Source of the DNA: DATGKR01 sp035294565
Lineage (GTDB): Bacteria; Actinomycetota; Acidimicrobiia; Acidimicrobiales; Palsa-688
Direction: 5' to 3'
Assembly: GCA_035294565.1 (NCBI GenBank)
Contig: DATGKR010000119.1
Span: 1 to 26,299, forward strand
Length of the DNA stretch: 26,299 nt
Below the pieces are notes generated by a model that worked only from the letters and a program-made list of their open reading frames with translations, ran no database searches and was not told the DNA's origin. Within the stretch, counting starts at the first letter, position 1; each line of letters opens with the position of its first letter. A program made the position numbers and the translations under genes. Shown one piece after another: positions 15,851 through 23,474 of the stretch.

Positions 15851-16750
15851 GTGCCCGAACCCGACAGCGTGGACTCCGTCGCCGCTGCCCTCGCCGCCCA
15901 GGGGTACCTCGCCGACGAGGGCCTGGCAACGTCGATATTCCTGGCCATGGCCCTGCACCGGCCGTTGCTGCTCGAAGGCGAAGCGGGCGTGGGCAAGACC
16001 GAGGTGGCCAAGGTACTGGCCAGCTGGACCGGAGGGGAGTTGCTACGGCTGCAGTGTTACGAGGGGATCGACGTCTCCCAGGCCGTCTACGAATGGGACT
16101 ACGCCCGGCAGCTCCTGCACCTTCGGGCCGCGGAGTCCGGCGGGGCGCCCTCAGCGGCGGTTGAGGACGAGCTCTACAGTGAGCGTTTCCTGGTGCGCCG
16201 GCCGCTCCTGCTCGCCATCCAGGCGCGGGAGGGACCGCCGCCGGTGCTCCTCATCGACGAGGTGGACCGCGCAGACGACGAGTTCGAAGCGTTCCTGTTG
16301 GAGTTCCTCTCCGAGTACGCCGTGACCGTCCCCGAGCTCGGTACGTTCCGTGCCTCGGAACCGCCGCTGGTGATCATCACCTCCAACCGCACCCGCGACG
16401 TCCACGACGCCCTGAAGCGCCGCTGCCTCTACCACTGGGTCGAGCACCCGGATTTCGACAGGGAGGTGGCCATCATCGAGCTGCGGGCCCCCCAGGCCGA
16501 CGTCCGCCTAGCCCGGCAGGTGGCGGCGGCGGTCGAGCAGCTGCGGGGAATGCACCTCTACAAGCCGCCTGGCGTGGCGGAATCCATCGACTGGGCAGCG
16601 GCGCTGGCCGCGCTCGGGAGGCGGGAGATCGACGAGCGGACGGTGGAGCTGACACTTGGGGCGGTCCTCAAGTACCAGGAGGACCAGGCCAGGGTGCGGG
16701 AGACCGGTCTCGACGGGCTGCTCAGGGCGGCGGTGGCGAGAAGCGGATGA
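15851..16750 (+). CDS. coxD: MoxR/CoxD-like AAA+ ATPase
   Basis: The 299-aa product has Walker A GEAGVGKT (residues 43-50), Walker B VLLIDEVD (~130), a sensor 1 segment IITSNRTRDV and the arginine-bearing ALKRRCLYHW. Length matches CoxD (~295 aa). In Afipia (Oligotropha) carboxidovorans, CoxD acts as a chaperone-like ATPase needed to finish the Mo-Cu active site of CO dehydrogenase. Here it pairs with the VWA protein encoded next, the classical MoxR-VWA pair. The start is GTG, 9 bp after the coxM stop, with a G-rich CAGGG close by. Confidence 0.9.
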   Translation: MPEPDSVDSVAAALAAQGYLADEGLATSIFLAMALHRPLLLEGEAGVGKTEVAKVLASWTGGELLRLQCYEGIDVSQAVYEWDYARQLLHLRAAESGGAPSAAVEDELYSERFLVRRPLLLAIQAREGPPPVLLIDEVDRADDEFEAFLLEFLSEYAVTVPELGTFRASEPPLVIITSNRTRDVHDALKRRCLYHWVEHPDFDREVAIIELRAPQADVRLARQVAAAVEQLRGMHLYKPPGVAESIDWAAALAALGRREIDERTVELTLGAVLKYQEDQARVRETGLDGLLRAAVARSG

Positions 16751-17892
16751 GCGCCGACGGGCCGGCGCGGATCGTGACCGGCTTCGTCCGCGCCCTGCGC
16801 GCCGGCGGGCTGTCCGTCCCGACCGGGGCGGCTGTGGCCTTCGCCGAGGCGCTCGGGCTGCTCGGCCTCGAAGACCCCGACCGCGTCTACTGGGCGGGCC
16901 GAGCCACCCTGGTGCGCCGACCTGAGGACGTCGAACGCTACGACCAGACCTTCTCCGCGTACTGGGCCGGGGTCGCCGCTCCGGCGGGCGAGACCCCGCA
17001 GGAGCGCGAGGTGACGCTCGCTCTCGACTCCGACGAGGCGGTCGGCGGCGAGGATCCTGCCGAGCACGCCAAGGGCGACGTGCAAGCGGTGCGCTACTCG
17101 CCGGCGGAGGTGCTCTCCCAACGTGACCTGGCCACTTTGGGGCCCGAGGAGTGGGCGGAGGCCCAGCGGCTCGTCTCCGCTCTCAAGGTCACGACCGAGC
17201 TGCGAAGCTCACGGCGGACCCGGCCGTCCCGTCGGCGCGCCGGCGACCATCCGGACCTGCGCCGCACCTTCCGGCGCAACGTGCGCTTCCGGGGGGTGCC
17301 CGTCGAGCGCGCCTGGCGGGAGCCGGCGGAACGGCCGCGGCGAACGGTGTTCCTCCTCGACGTCTCGGGGAGCATGGAGCCCTACTCGCGGGCCCTGGTC
17401 CGCTTCGCCCACGCTGCCGTCGCGTCGCGGCGCGCCGGGGAGGTCGAGGTCTTCGCCTTGGGCACGAGGCTGACGCGCATAACCAAGGAGCTCTCCCGGC
17501 GCAACCCCGAGACCGCTCTCCAGACCGCTGCCGGGGCGGTGAGCGACTGGTCGGGCGGGACCCGCCTGGGGGAGACGATCGGCCGTTTCAACGACCTGTG
17601 GGGGGTGCGGGGAATGGCCCGCGGGGCTGTCGTCGTGGTCTTCTCGGACGGGTGGGATCGCGGCGCCCCCGAGGTGATGGCCGCCGAGATGGCCCGCCTG
17701 GCCCGCGTGGCCAGGAGGGTCGTGTGGGTCAACCCTCTCAAGGCGACCCCCGGCTACGCTCCGTTGGCGAGGGGAATGGCGGCCGCCCTCCCCTACGTTG
17801 ACCAGTTCGTGGAAGGCCATTCGGTTTCGTCTTTGGAGCAGCTGGCCGCCGTCCTGGCGGCTGGCCCGCGCCGGGAGGAGGTCCACCGGTGA
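16747..17892 (+). CDS. coxE: VWA-domain protein, CoxE-like
   Basis: The 381-aa product ends in a von Willebrand A domain (residues ~197-375) with a MIDAS metal site: LLDVSGSM (DxSxS), the Thr in SGGTRLGETI and SDGWDRG. The N-terminal region has the CoxE-type helical start (VTGFVRALRAGGLSVPTG), followed by a basic linker (SRRTRPSRRR). CoxE homologues work with CoxD in inserting copper and sulfur into the CO dehydrogenase active site. The ATG overlaps the coxD stop (ATGA), fitting obligate co-expression of the AAA-VWA pair. Confidence 0.9.
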   Translation: MSADGPARIVTGFVRALRAGGLSVPTGAAVAFAEALGLLGLEDPDRVYWAGRATLVRRPEDVERYDQTFSAYWAGVAAPAGETPQEREVTLALDSDEAVGGEDPAEHAKGDVQAVRYSPAEVLSQRDLATLGPEEWAEAQRLVSALKVTTELRSSRRTRPSRRRAGDHPDLRRTFRRNVRFRGVPVERAWREPAERPRRTVFLLDVSGSMEPYSRALVRFAHAAVASRRAGEVEVFALGTRLTRITKELSRRNPETALQTAAGAVSDWSGGTRLGETIGRFNDLWGVRGMARGAVVVVFSDGWDRGAPEVMAAEMARLARVARRVVWVNPLKATPGYAPLARGMAAALPYVDQFVEGHSVSSLEQLAAVLAAGPRREEVHR

Positions 17893-18206
17893 AAGAGGTG
17901 CTCGCCGACATCGAACGTTGGCGCTCGGAGGGCAAGAAGGTGGCGCTCGCCAGGGTGGTCGGCGTAGAAGGTTCCGGTCCGCGCCTGCCCGGCGCGACCA
18001 TGGCGGTGTCGGAGGCAAGTGAGGTGGCCGGCTCAGTGTCGGGCGGCTGCGTCGAAGGGGCCGTCGTGTCCGAAGCGCTGGAGGTGCTGGCCGGCAGCGG
18101 CCGGCCGAAGCTGTGCACCTTCGGGTACTCCGACGACGAGGCTTTCGCCGTCGGCCTCACCTGCGGCGGCACCATCCGGGTATTCGTCGAAGCCCTCGAC
18201 TGGTGA
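17889..18206 (+). CDS. XdhC/CoxF-family N-terminal domain protein
   Basis: This 105-aa protein is only the N-terminal XdhC_CoxI domain: KKVALARVVGVEGSGPRLPG, MAVSEASEVAGSVSGGCVEGAV, and AVGLTCGGTIRVFVE. XdhC proteins bind molybdenum cofactor and promote its sulfuration and insertion. The Cys residues of the GGCVEG and TCGG motifs are kept. The Rossmann half is encoded by the next gene, so the usual one-piece protein is split. The GTG start overlaps the coxE stop and its own TGA overlaps the next GTG, which argues against a recent frameshift. Confidence 0.85.
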   Translation: MKEVLADIERWRSEGKKVALARVVGVEGSGPRLPGATMAVSEASEVAGSVSGGCVEGAVVSEALEVLAGSGRPKLCTFGYSDDEAFAVGLTCGGTIRVFVEALDW

Positions 18207-19012
18207 GCCTCTTCGAGAGCCTCGCCGAGGCCCTGCGCGCCGAGGAGCCAGCGGCGCTGGCCGAGGTGGTGGAAGGGCCCGAGCACCTGGTCGGGGCGAA
18301 GATCCTCGTCCGCCCGGGCGCCTCGCCGGAGGTGCTCGGCTCGCTCGGGGACGTCGACCTCGACCGGGTGGTCACCCGTGACGCGCTGGGCGAGCTCGCC
18401 GCGGGGCTGACCGCCACCCGTCACTACGGACTGCACGGCGAGGCGCGGGAGCGGGACCTCACGGTCTTCATAGAATCGTTCGCCCCGCCTCCGAGGATGA
18501 TCGTCTTCGGAGCCGTGGATTTCACCGCCGCCCTCGCCAAGGTCGGCAGGGTTCTCGGCTACCGGGTCACGGTCTGCGACGCCCGTCCGGTTTTCGCCAC
18601 CACGGCCCGGTTCCCCATGGCCGACGAGGTGGTTGTCGACTGGCCCGACCGCTACCTGGCCAAGGTCGGCCCGACGCTGGAGCCAAGAGACGTCATCTGC
18701 GTGCTGACCCACGACCCCAAGTTCGACGTGCCGGCCATCGTCGCCGCTCTCGGCACCCGTGCCGGCTACATCGGCGCCATGGGATCCCGTCGCACGACAG
18801 ACGAGCGCGCCGCCCGCCTGCGCGAGGCCGGCGTCGGCGAGGAGGACCTGCGGAGGGTGATGGCGCCCATCGGCCTGGACATAGGGGCGCGCACCCCCGA
18901 GGAGACCGCCGTGTCGATCTGCGCTGAGATCATCGCGTCGAGGACGGGCCGCGCGGCGCCTTCGCTACGGGACCGCGAGGGAGCCATCCACGCCGACCGG
19001 CCGGTGGTTTGA
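18203..19012 (+). CDS. XdhC-family protein, Rossmann (C-terminal) part
   Basis: The 269-aa product holds the XdhC C-terminal Rossmann domain from about residue 97 (PPRMIVFGAVDFTAALAKVG, YRVTVCDARPVFATTARFP). It continues with CVLTHDPKFDVPAIVAAL and YIGAMGSRRTTDERAARL. About 95 less conserved N-terminal residues precede this domain. It likely cooperates with the small XdhC-N protein encoded just upstream in sulfurating or inserting the molybdenum cofactor. The GTG start overlaps the previous stop by 4 nt (GTGA), and the final TGA overlaps the TTG of the next gene. Confidence 0.87.
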   Translation: MSLFESLAEALRAEEPAALAEVVEGPEHLVGAKILVRPGASPEVLGSLGDVDLDRVVTRDALGELAAGLTATRHYGLHGEARERDLTVFIESFAPPPRMIVFGAVDFTAALAKVGRVLGYRVTVCDARPVFATTARFPMADEVVVDWPDRYLAKVGPTLEPRDVICVLTHDPKFDVPAIVAALGTRAGYIGAMGSRRTTDERAARLREAGVGEEDLRRVMAPIGLDIGARTPEETAVSICAEIIASRTGRAAPSLRDREGAIHADRPVV

Positions 19013-19563
19013 GCCAGGCGGCCGTCGTGCTGGCGGCCGGCGGGTCACGGCGCTTCGAGGGGGGCCACAAGCTGCTCGCCGACTTCCGGGGCCGGCCCGT
19101 GGTGTGGTGGGCGGTGTTGAACGCCCTCGCTGCGGGGCTCGAGCACACCTGGGTCGTGGCGGGCGCAGTGGACCTGGCCCCCGTGGTGCCGGCGGGGGCC
19201 GAGCTGTTGGCCAACGAGCGGTGGGCAGAAGGTCAGGCCACCTCGCTGCAGACGGCGGTTGGTGCAGCGCGCTGCGCGGGTCTCGACGCCGTCGTCGTCG
19301 GCCTCGGCGACCAGCCGCTGGTCCCACCCTCGGCGTGGAGGGCCGTCGCCGCGAGCGGGGCCGACATCGGAGTGGCCACCTATGCAGGCAGGCGGCGCAA
19401 CCCGGTCAGGATCGGGCGCTCCGTGTGGGACCTGCTGCCCGTGTCCGGCGACGAGGGCGCCCGGACGCTCATGAGGGCGCGGCCCGACCTGGTGAGCGAA
19501 GTACCGTGCGAGGGTGAACCAGCAGACATCGACACGAGGGAGGACTTGACCAGATGGAGCTGA
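19009..19563 (+). CDS. MobA/MocA-like molybdenum cofactor nucleotidyltransferase
   Basis: The 184-aa product has the nucleotidyltransferase signature VVLAAGGSRRFEGGHKLLADFRG, EGQATSLQTAV, VVGLGDQPLVPPSAW and RRRNPVRIG. This pattern is typical of MocA (molybdopterin cytidylyltransferase). CO dehydrogenases use the cytosine-dinucleotide form of the cofactor, so an operon-borne MocA fits. It could in principle be a MobA-type guanylyltransferase. The start is TTG (19009-19011), overlapping the XdhC stop; no ATG or GTG lies near. The 3' end overlaps coxG by 10 bp. Confidence 0.85.
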   Translation: MSQAAVVLAAGGSRRFEGGHKLLADFRGRPVVWWAVLNALAAGLEHTWVVAGAVDLAPVVPAGAELLANERWAEGQATSLQTAVGAARCAGLDAVVVGLGDQPLVPPSAWRAVAASGADIGVATYAGRRRNPVRIGRSVWDLLPVSGDEGARTLMRARPDLVSEVPCEGEPADIDTREDLTRWS

Positions 19564-20309
19564 ACAACGAGTTCCGGGTCGGCGTATCCGTCCCGGAGGC
19601 CTGGAAAGTGCTCACCGACGTGGAGCGGATAGCCCCGATGCTCCCCGGCGCCCAGCTCCAAGAGGTCGAAGGTGACGAGTACCGGGGAGTGGTCAAGGTG
19701 AAGGTCGGCCCGATCACCGCCCAGTACAAGGGCTCGGCCACCTTCCTCGAGAAGGACGAGTCGGCGGGACGCGTGGTGCTGAAAGCCAGCGGCCGGGACA
19801 CCCGAGGGCAGGGGAACGCCAGCGCCACGATCACCGCGACGATGGTCCCCGACGGGGACGGCACCCGGGTGTCGGTGTCCACCGACCTCACAGTCACAGG
19901 CAAGGTCGCCCAGTTCGGCAGGGGCGTCCTGGCCGACGTGAGCGCCAAGCTGATCGGCCAGTTCGTCGACGCCCTCGAAGCCGACCTCGCAGCCTCCGCG
20001 GGTGGCCCGCCCAGCGAGGCCGCCTCCGCCGGATCTCCGCCCACCGAGGTCGCGTCCCCGGGCGGGGCGCCCACCAGCGGTGCATCCGGAGGAAGTCCCT
20101 CGACCGAAGCCCCGTCCGGGGCGAGCTCGACCGGGGCGGCTGGCGCCGCGCCCACGGCTGTCCGGCGCGTCGATTCGCCCGAGGCCGAGCCGTTGGACCT
20201 GTTGGCCGTCGCCGGCGGGTCGACCCTCAAGCGCCTCGCCCCGCTCGGCGTGGTCGGCGTGCTGATCATCTTCGTGGTGCTGCGGCGCCGGTCCCGGACG
20301 GCCCGCTGA
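19554..20309 (+). CDS. coxG: CoxG-like SRPBCC protein with C-terminal membrane anchor
   Basis: The 251-aa product begins with a CoxG (SRPBCC-fold) domain of about 145 residues: MELNNEFRVGVSVPEAWKVL, IAPMLPGAQL, YRGVVKVKVGPITAQYKG, and the end FGRGVLADVSAKLIGQFVDAL. A Ser/Pro/Gly/Ala-rich linker of ~60 residues with repeated GGxPS/TEA motifs follows. It ends in a membrane helix (RLAPLGVVGVLIIFVVL) and a basic tail. CoxG proteins are thought to recruit CO dehydrogenase to the membrane to pass electrons to the respiratory chain. The tethered head fits that role. It is the last cox gene; its stop overlaps a CTG that appears to start the next gene. Confidence 0.9.
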   Translation: MELNNEFRVGVSVPEAWKVLTDVERIAPMLPGAQLQEVEGDEYRGVVKVKVGPITAQYKGSATFLEKDESAGRVVLKASGRDTRGQGNASATITATMVPDGDGTRVSVSTDLTVTGKVAQFGRGVLADVSAKLIGQFVDALEADLAASAGGPPSEAASAGSPPTEVASPGGAPTSGASGGSPSTEAPSGASSTGAAGAAPTAVRRVDSPEAEPLDLLAVAGGSTLKRLAPLGVVGVLIIFVVLRRRSRTAR

Positions 20310-21682
20310 GCACCCCTGAGGACCGGCGGCGGGTCGCGGAGCTCCTCCGACGCCCACCCCGGGGAGACTTCACCGTCGCCGTTCGCGACGCGGCCGGCGA
20401 TCCGCTGGTCATCCGCAACGACCCGGTCCTCGACGACGGCACCCCCATGCCCACCCGCTTCTGGCTGGTCGGCCCGGCGGAGCGCAAGGCGGTCGACCGT
20501 CTCGAAGCCTCGGGTGGTGTCCGAGCCGCCGAGGCGGCCGTCGCGGCAGATCCGATCTCGCGCGCCCACGCCGTGTACGCCGCCGGGCGCCAAGCGGCGC
20601 TGCCCGCGACCAGCACCGGCTTGCGGCCCGCCGGCGGGGTCGGCGGCACCCGGGCGGGGGTCAAGTGCCTGCACGCCCACTACGCCTGGTATCTGGCCGG
20701 AGGCCCGGATCCCGTCGGACGGTGGGTGGCCACCACCCTGGAGGGTCGGCAGAGCCGGCCGGCGGCGGCCGTGGACTGTGGGACGAACTCGACCCGCCTG
20801 CTCGTCGCCCACCCGGGAGCGGCCGCCATCGAGCGGGTCAACGTCATAACCCGGCTGGGGGAGGGGGTGGACCGCACCCGCCGGCTGGCCCCCGCCGCTG
20901 TCGAGCGGACGGTGCGCGTCCTGGAGCGCTTCAGGTCGCTGATCGACCGCCACGGGGTGGACCGCCTCCGGGTCACCGCCACCTCGGCCGCTCGCGACGC
21001 GGCCAACCGGGAGGAGTTCTTCGACGCCGCCGAGAAGGCGCTCGGGGCACGGCCCGAGCTTCTCCCCGGCGAGCAGGAGGGGAGGCTCTCCTACGCGGGC
21101 GCCACGGCCGGCCTGCACCCGGCCGGGGGGCCTTGGCTGGTCGCGGACATCGGCGGCGGCTCGACCGAGCTGGCGGCGGGCGCCGAGCCCGGCGGTGAGC
21201 CCGAGGCGACGGTGTCGCTCGACGTCGGCTGCGTGCGCCTGACCGAGCGTTTCCTCGCCGACGACCCTCCCAGCGACGCTGCTCTTCGCGAGGCGCGAGC
21301 ATTCGTCGCGTCCGCCGTTTCGTCCGCCGCCGCGAGGCTCCCGGCCCTCGCAGCTGCTTCCACGCTGGTGGGGCTCGCCGGAACGGTCTCCGCTCTCGCC
21401 CGGGTCGACCAGGCCCTCGACGGCTACGAGCGGGACCGGATGCACCAATACAGGCTCAGCGCAAGGCGGGTGGGCGAGCTGCTCGGCCTGCTCGCCGCGA
21501 TGAGCGCCGACGAGCGCCGCCGGCTTCCCGGGTTGGAGCCCGAGAGGGCCGATGTGGTCGTCGGCGGAACCCTCGTCCTTTCCGAGCTGATGCGCTGGTT
21601 CGGGTTCGAGGTTTGCGTGGCGTCCGAAGCCGACATCCTCGACGGGCTGGTGCTGTCCCTGGGGGGCGAGCCTACGATCTAG
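20306..21682 (+). CDS. DUF501-exopolyphosphatase (Ppx/GppA) fusion protein
   Basis: The frame encodes ~458 aa in two parts. Residues ~1-150 are DUF501 (EDRRRVAELLRRPPRG, DDGTPMPTRFWLVGP, VKCLHAHYAWYLAGG). Residues ~152-458 are a Ppx/GppA phosphatase (AAVDCGTNSTRLLVA, LGEGVDRT, ATSAARDAANREEF, DIGGGSTELAAG, GLAGTVSALA), which degrades polyphosphate or pppGpp. In mycobacteria these are separate neighbouring genes downstream of eno and ftsB. No ATG, GTG or TTG exists in this frame before ATG 20447, which would delete the first third of DUF501. The CTG at 20306 overlaps the coxG stop (CTGA) and restores the whole domain, so it is the inferred start. Confidence 0.8.
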   Translation: MSTPEDRRRVAELLRRPPRGDFTVAVRDAAGDPLVIRNDPVLDDGTPMPTRFWLVGPAERKAVDRLEASGGVRAAEAAVAADPISRAHAVYAAGRQAALPATSTGLRPAGGVGGTRAGVKCLHAHYAWYLAGGPDPVGRWVATTLEGRQSRPAAAVDCGTNSTRLLVAHPGAAAIERVNVITRLGEGVDRTRRLAPAAVERTVRVLERFRSLIDRHGVDRLRVTATSAARDAANREEFFDAAEKALGARPELLPGEQEGRLSYAGATAGLHPAGGPWLVADIGGGSTELAAGAEPGGEPEATVSLDVGCVRLTERFLADDPPSDAALREARAFVASAVSSAAARLPALAAASTLVGLAGTVSALARVDQALDGYERDRMHQYRLSARRVGELLGLLAAMSADERRRLPGLEPERADVVVGGTLVLSELMRWFGFEVCVASEADILDGLVLSLGGEPTI

Positions 21683-21684
21683 GC

Positions 21685-22764
21685 ATGGCTCTGAGTGACC
21701 GCGTGCTCATGGGACCCGGTCCGTGCAACCCCTATCCGGAGGCGATGGCCGGCCTGGCCAGGCCCATGCTGGGCCATCTCGACCCGGAGTTCCTGGCAGT
21801 CCTCGACGAGACCTGCGAACGCCTGCGCGCCGTGTGGCAGACGGCCAACACTTTGACCCTGCCTGTCTCTGGGACGGGGTCGGCGGGTATGGAGGCGGCG
21901 TTCGTCAACCTCGTCGGCCCCGGCGACACCGTCGTCATAGGCGTCAACGGGCTGTTCGGTGAGCGGATGTGCGAGGTGGCCGGGCGCTGCGGAGCGCAGG
22001 TCGTGAGGGTGGACGCTCCGTGGGGTACCCCGCTCGACCCCGAGCAGGTGCTGGGCGCCCACCCCTCCCCCAAGCTGATCGCCCTGGTCCACGCCGAGAC
22101 GAGCACGGGGGTACGAAACGACGTGGCGGCCGTAGCCGCAGGAAAGCGGGACGCGCTCGTGCTCGCCGACTGCGTCACTTCCCTCGCGGGCATACCGGTC
22201 GACATCGACGGGTGGGGCGTGGACGTCGCCTACAGCGGCACCCAGAAGTGCCTCGGAGTGCCCACAGGGCTGGCCCCCTTCACGATGGGCGAGCGTGCCC
22301 GCGAGGCGCGCATCCCCACCCCTCAGAGCTGGTACCTGGACCTCGGCATGATCGGCGACTACACCTCAGGAGCGGTCCGCAGGTACCACCACACGGCGCC
22401 GATCTCGATGATCATGTCGCTGCACGCGGGGCTCGCGGCGGTGCTCGAGGAGGGCCTGGAGGCCGCCTGGTCGAGGCACGCCGTGTGCGGCCGTGCGTTG
22501 CAGGACGGCCTGGAGAAGCTCGGACTCGAACTTTGGGCGCCCGAAGGGCACCGCCTGCCGCAGCTGACGACGGTTGTCGTCCCCGAGGGCGTGGAAGACG
22601 CCTACGTGCGGGGCGAGCTGCTCCGCCGTTACGGGATCGAGATCGGCGGCGGGGTGGGTCCGTGGGCCGGCCGGATATGGAGGATCGGCTGCATGGGCCA
22701 CACGGCGCGGATGCGCAACGTCGTGCTGCTCCTCGCTGCTCTCGGCGAGGTGCTCGGCAGGTGA
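21685..22764 (+). CDS. Class V aminotransferase, alanine/serine-glyoxylate type
   Basis: The 359-aa product is a PLP-dependent fold-type I enzyme. Evidence: MGPGPCNPYPEAM, the cofactor loop SGTGSAGMEAAFVN, HAETSTGVRND, Asp162 in LADCVTSLAG and the PLP-binding Lys188 in DVAYSGTQKCLG. This set matches the alanine-glyoxylate / serine-glyoxylate aminotransferase family; the precise substrate cannot be fixed. ATG 21685 follows the Ppx stop by 2 bp (TAGGCATG), so it is likely co-transcribed with the upstream genes. An in-frame upstream start at 21613 would overlap Ppx and is not needed. Confidence 0.9.
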   Translation: MALSDRVLMGPGPCNPYPEAMAGLARPMLGHLDPEFLAVLDETCERLRAVWQTANTLTLPVSGTGSAGMEAAFVNLVGPGDTVVIGVNGLFGERMCEVAGRCGAQVVRVDAPWGTPLDPEQVLGAHPSPKLIALVHAETSTGVRNDVAAVAAGKRDALVLADCVTSLAGIPVDIDGWGVDVAYSGTQKCLGVPTGLAPFTMGERAREARIPTPQSWYLDLGMIGDYTSGAVRRYHHTAPISMIMSLHAGLAAVLEEGLEAAWSRHAVCGRALQDGLEKLGLELWAPEGHRLPQLTTVVVPEGVEDAYVRGELLRRYGIEIGGGVGPWAGRIWRIGCMGHTARMRNVVLLLAALGEVLGR

Positions 22765-22816
22765 GCGCTGCTCGCCCCGGGTGGGGTGGCGCGCCGGGCG
22801 CGGCGCAGGCCGGCCC

Positions 22817-23452
22817 GTGACCTGGACCGCGCCTGAGCGGGGCACGACCCTCGCCCTGCGGGGGAGGCGTGTTTTGCTGCGACCACTCGCTGTCACGGAC
22901 TTCGAGGCGTGGAGGGAGGTGCGCACCCGATCGCGGGACTGGCTGGTCAAGTGGGAGCCCCGACCCTTGCCCGGTCAGCCCGACGCGACCGAGGACAGGA
23001 GGGTCTTCGCGGCGCGCTGCGGCGCCCGCGACCGGGAGCGTCAGCTGGGGTCGGGCTACGGCTTCGGGATCTTCGTGGGAGCCGACCACGCCCGTTTCGC
23101 GGGCGAGATCAACCTGTCTTCTGTGCAGCGCGGGCCCTACCAGAACGCTTACGTCGGCTACTGGATAGACCAGGGGCAGGCGGGCCACGGGTACGTGCCC
23201 GAGGCGTTCGTCGTCCTTTGCCGCTTCGCCTTCGAGGAGCTCGGGCTGCATCGTCTGCAGGCCTCGATAATCCCCCGCAACGCTCCGAGCCACCGGGTCG
23301 CCCAGAAGGTCGGGCTGCGCAACGAGGGGACCGCCCTTCGCTACCTGGAGATCAACGGGGTCTGGGAGGACCACGTGCGCTACGCCATCACCTCCGAGGA
23401 CTGGGAGGAGAGGCGGGACGACTACCTGCGCCGCTGGTTGCTCCCGGAGTGA
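22817..23452 (+). CDS. GNAT acetyltransferase, RimJ/RimL-like
   Basis: The 211-aa product resembles the RimJ/RimL group of N-acetyltransferases: LRGRRVLLRPLAVTDFEAW, YVGYWIDQGQAGHGYVPEA (acetyl-CoA-binding loop, QAGHGY), LHRLQASIIPRNAPSHRVAQKVG and LRNEGTALRYLEINGVWEDHVRYAI. Members acetylate protein N-termini or small amines; the target here is unknown. GTG 22817 gives a normal N-terminus; a second GTG at 22871 is less likely because it would cut the first strand. The preceding 52-bp gap is GC-only filler with no clear signal. Confidence 0.85.
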   Translation: MTWTAPERGTTLALRGRRVLLRPLAVTDFEAWREVRTRSRDWLVKWEPRPLPGQPDATEDRRVFAARCGARDRERQLGSGYGFGIFVGADHARFAGEINLSSVQRGPYQNAYVGYWIDQGQAGHGYVPEAFVVLCRFAFEELGLHRLQASIIPRNAPSHRVAQKVGLRNEGTALRYLEINGVWEDHVRYAITSEDWEERRDDYLRRWLLPE

Positions 23453-23474
23453 CCCGACCCGGGAGCTCGGGTCA
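23450..23474. terminator. Palindrome joining two convergent stop codons, bidirectional terminator candidate
   Basis: TGACCCG (23450-23456) and CGGGTCA (23468-23474) are perfect inverted repeats. The first three bases are the acetyltransferase TGA and the last three are the reverse complement of the SDR TGA. An alternative stem, GACCCG/CGGGTC, forms with a 6-base loop. No T-runs flank it. Position between convergent genes makes a two-way terminator plausible. Confidence 0.5.
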
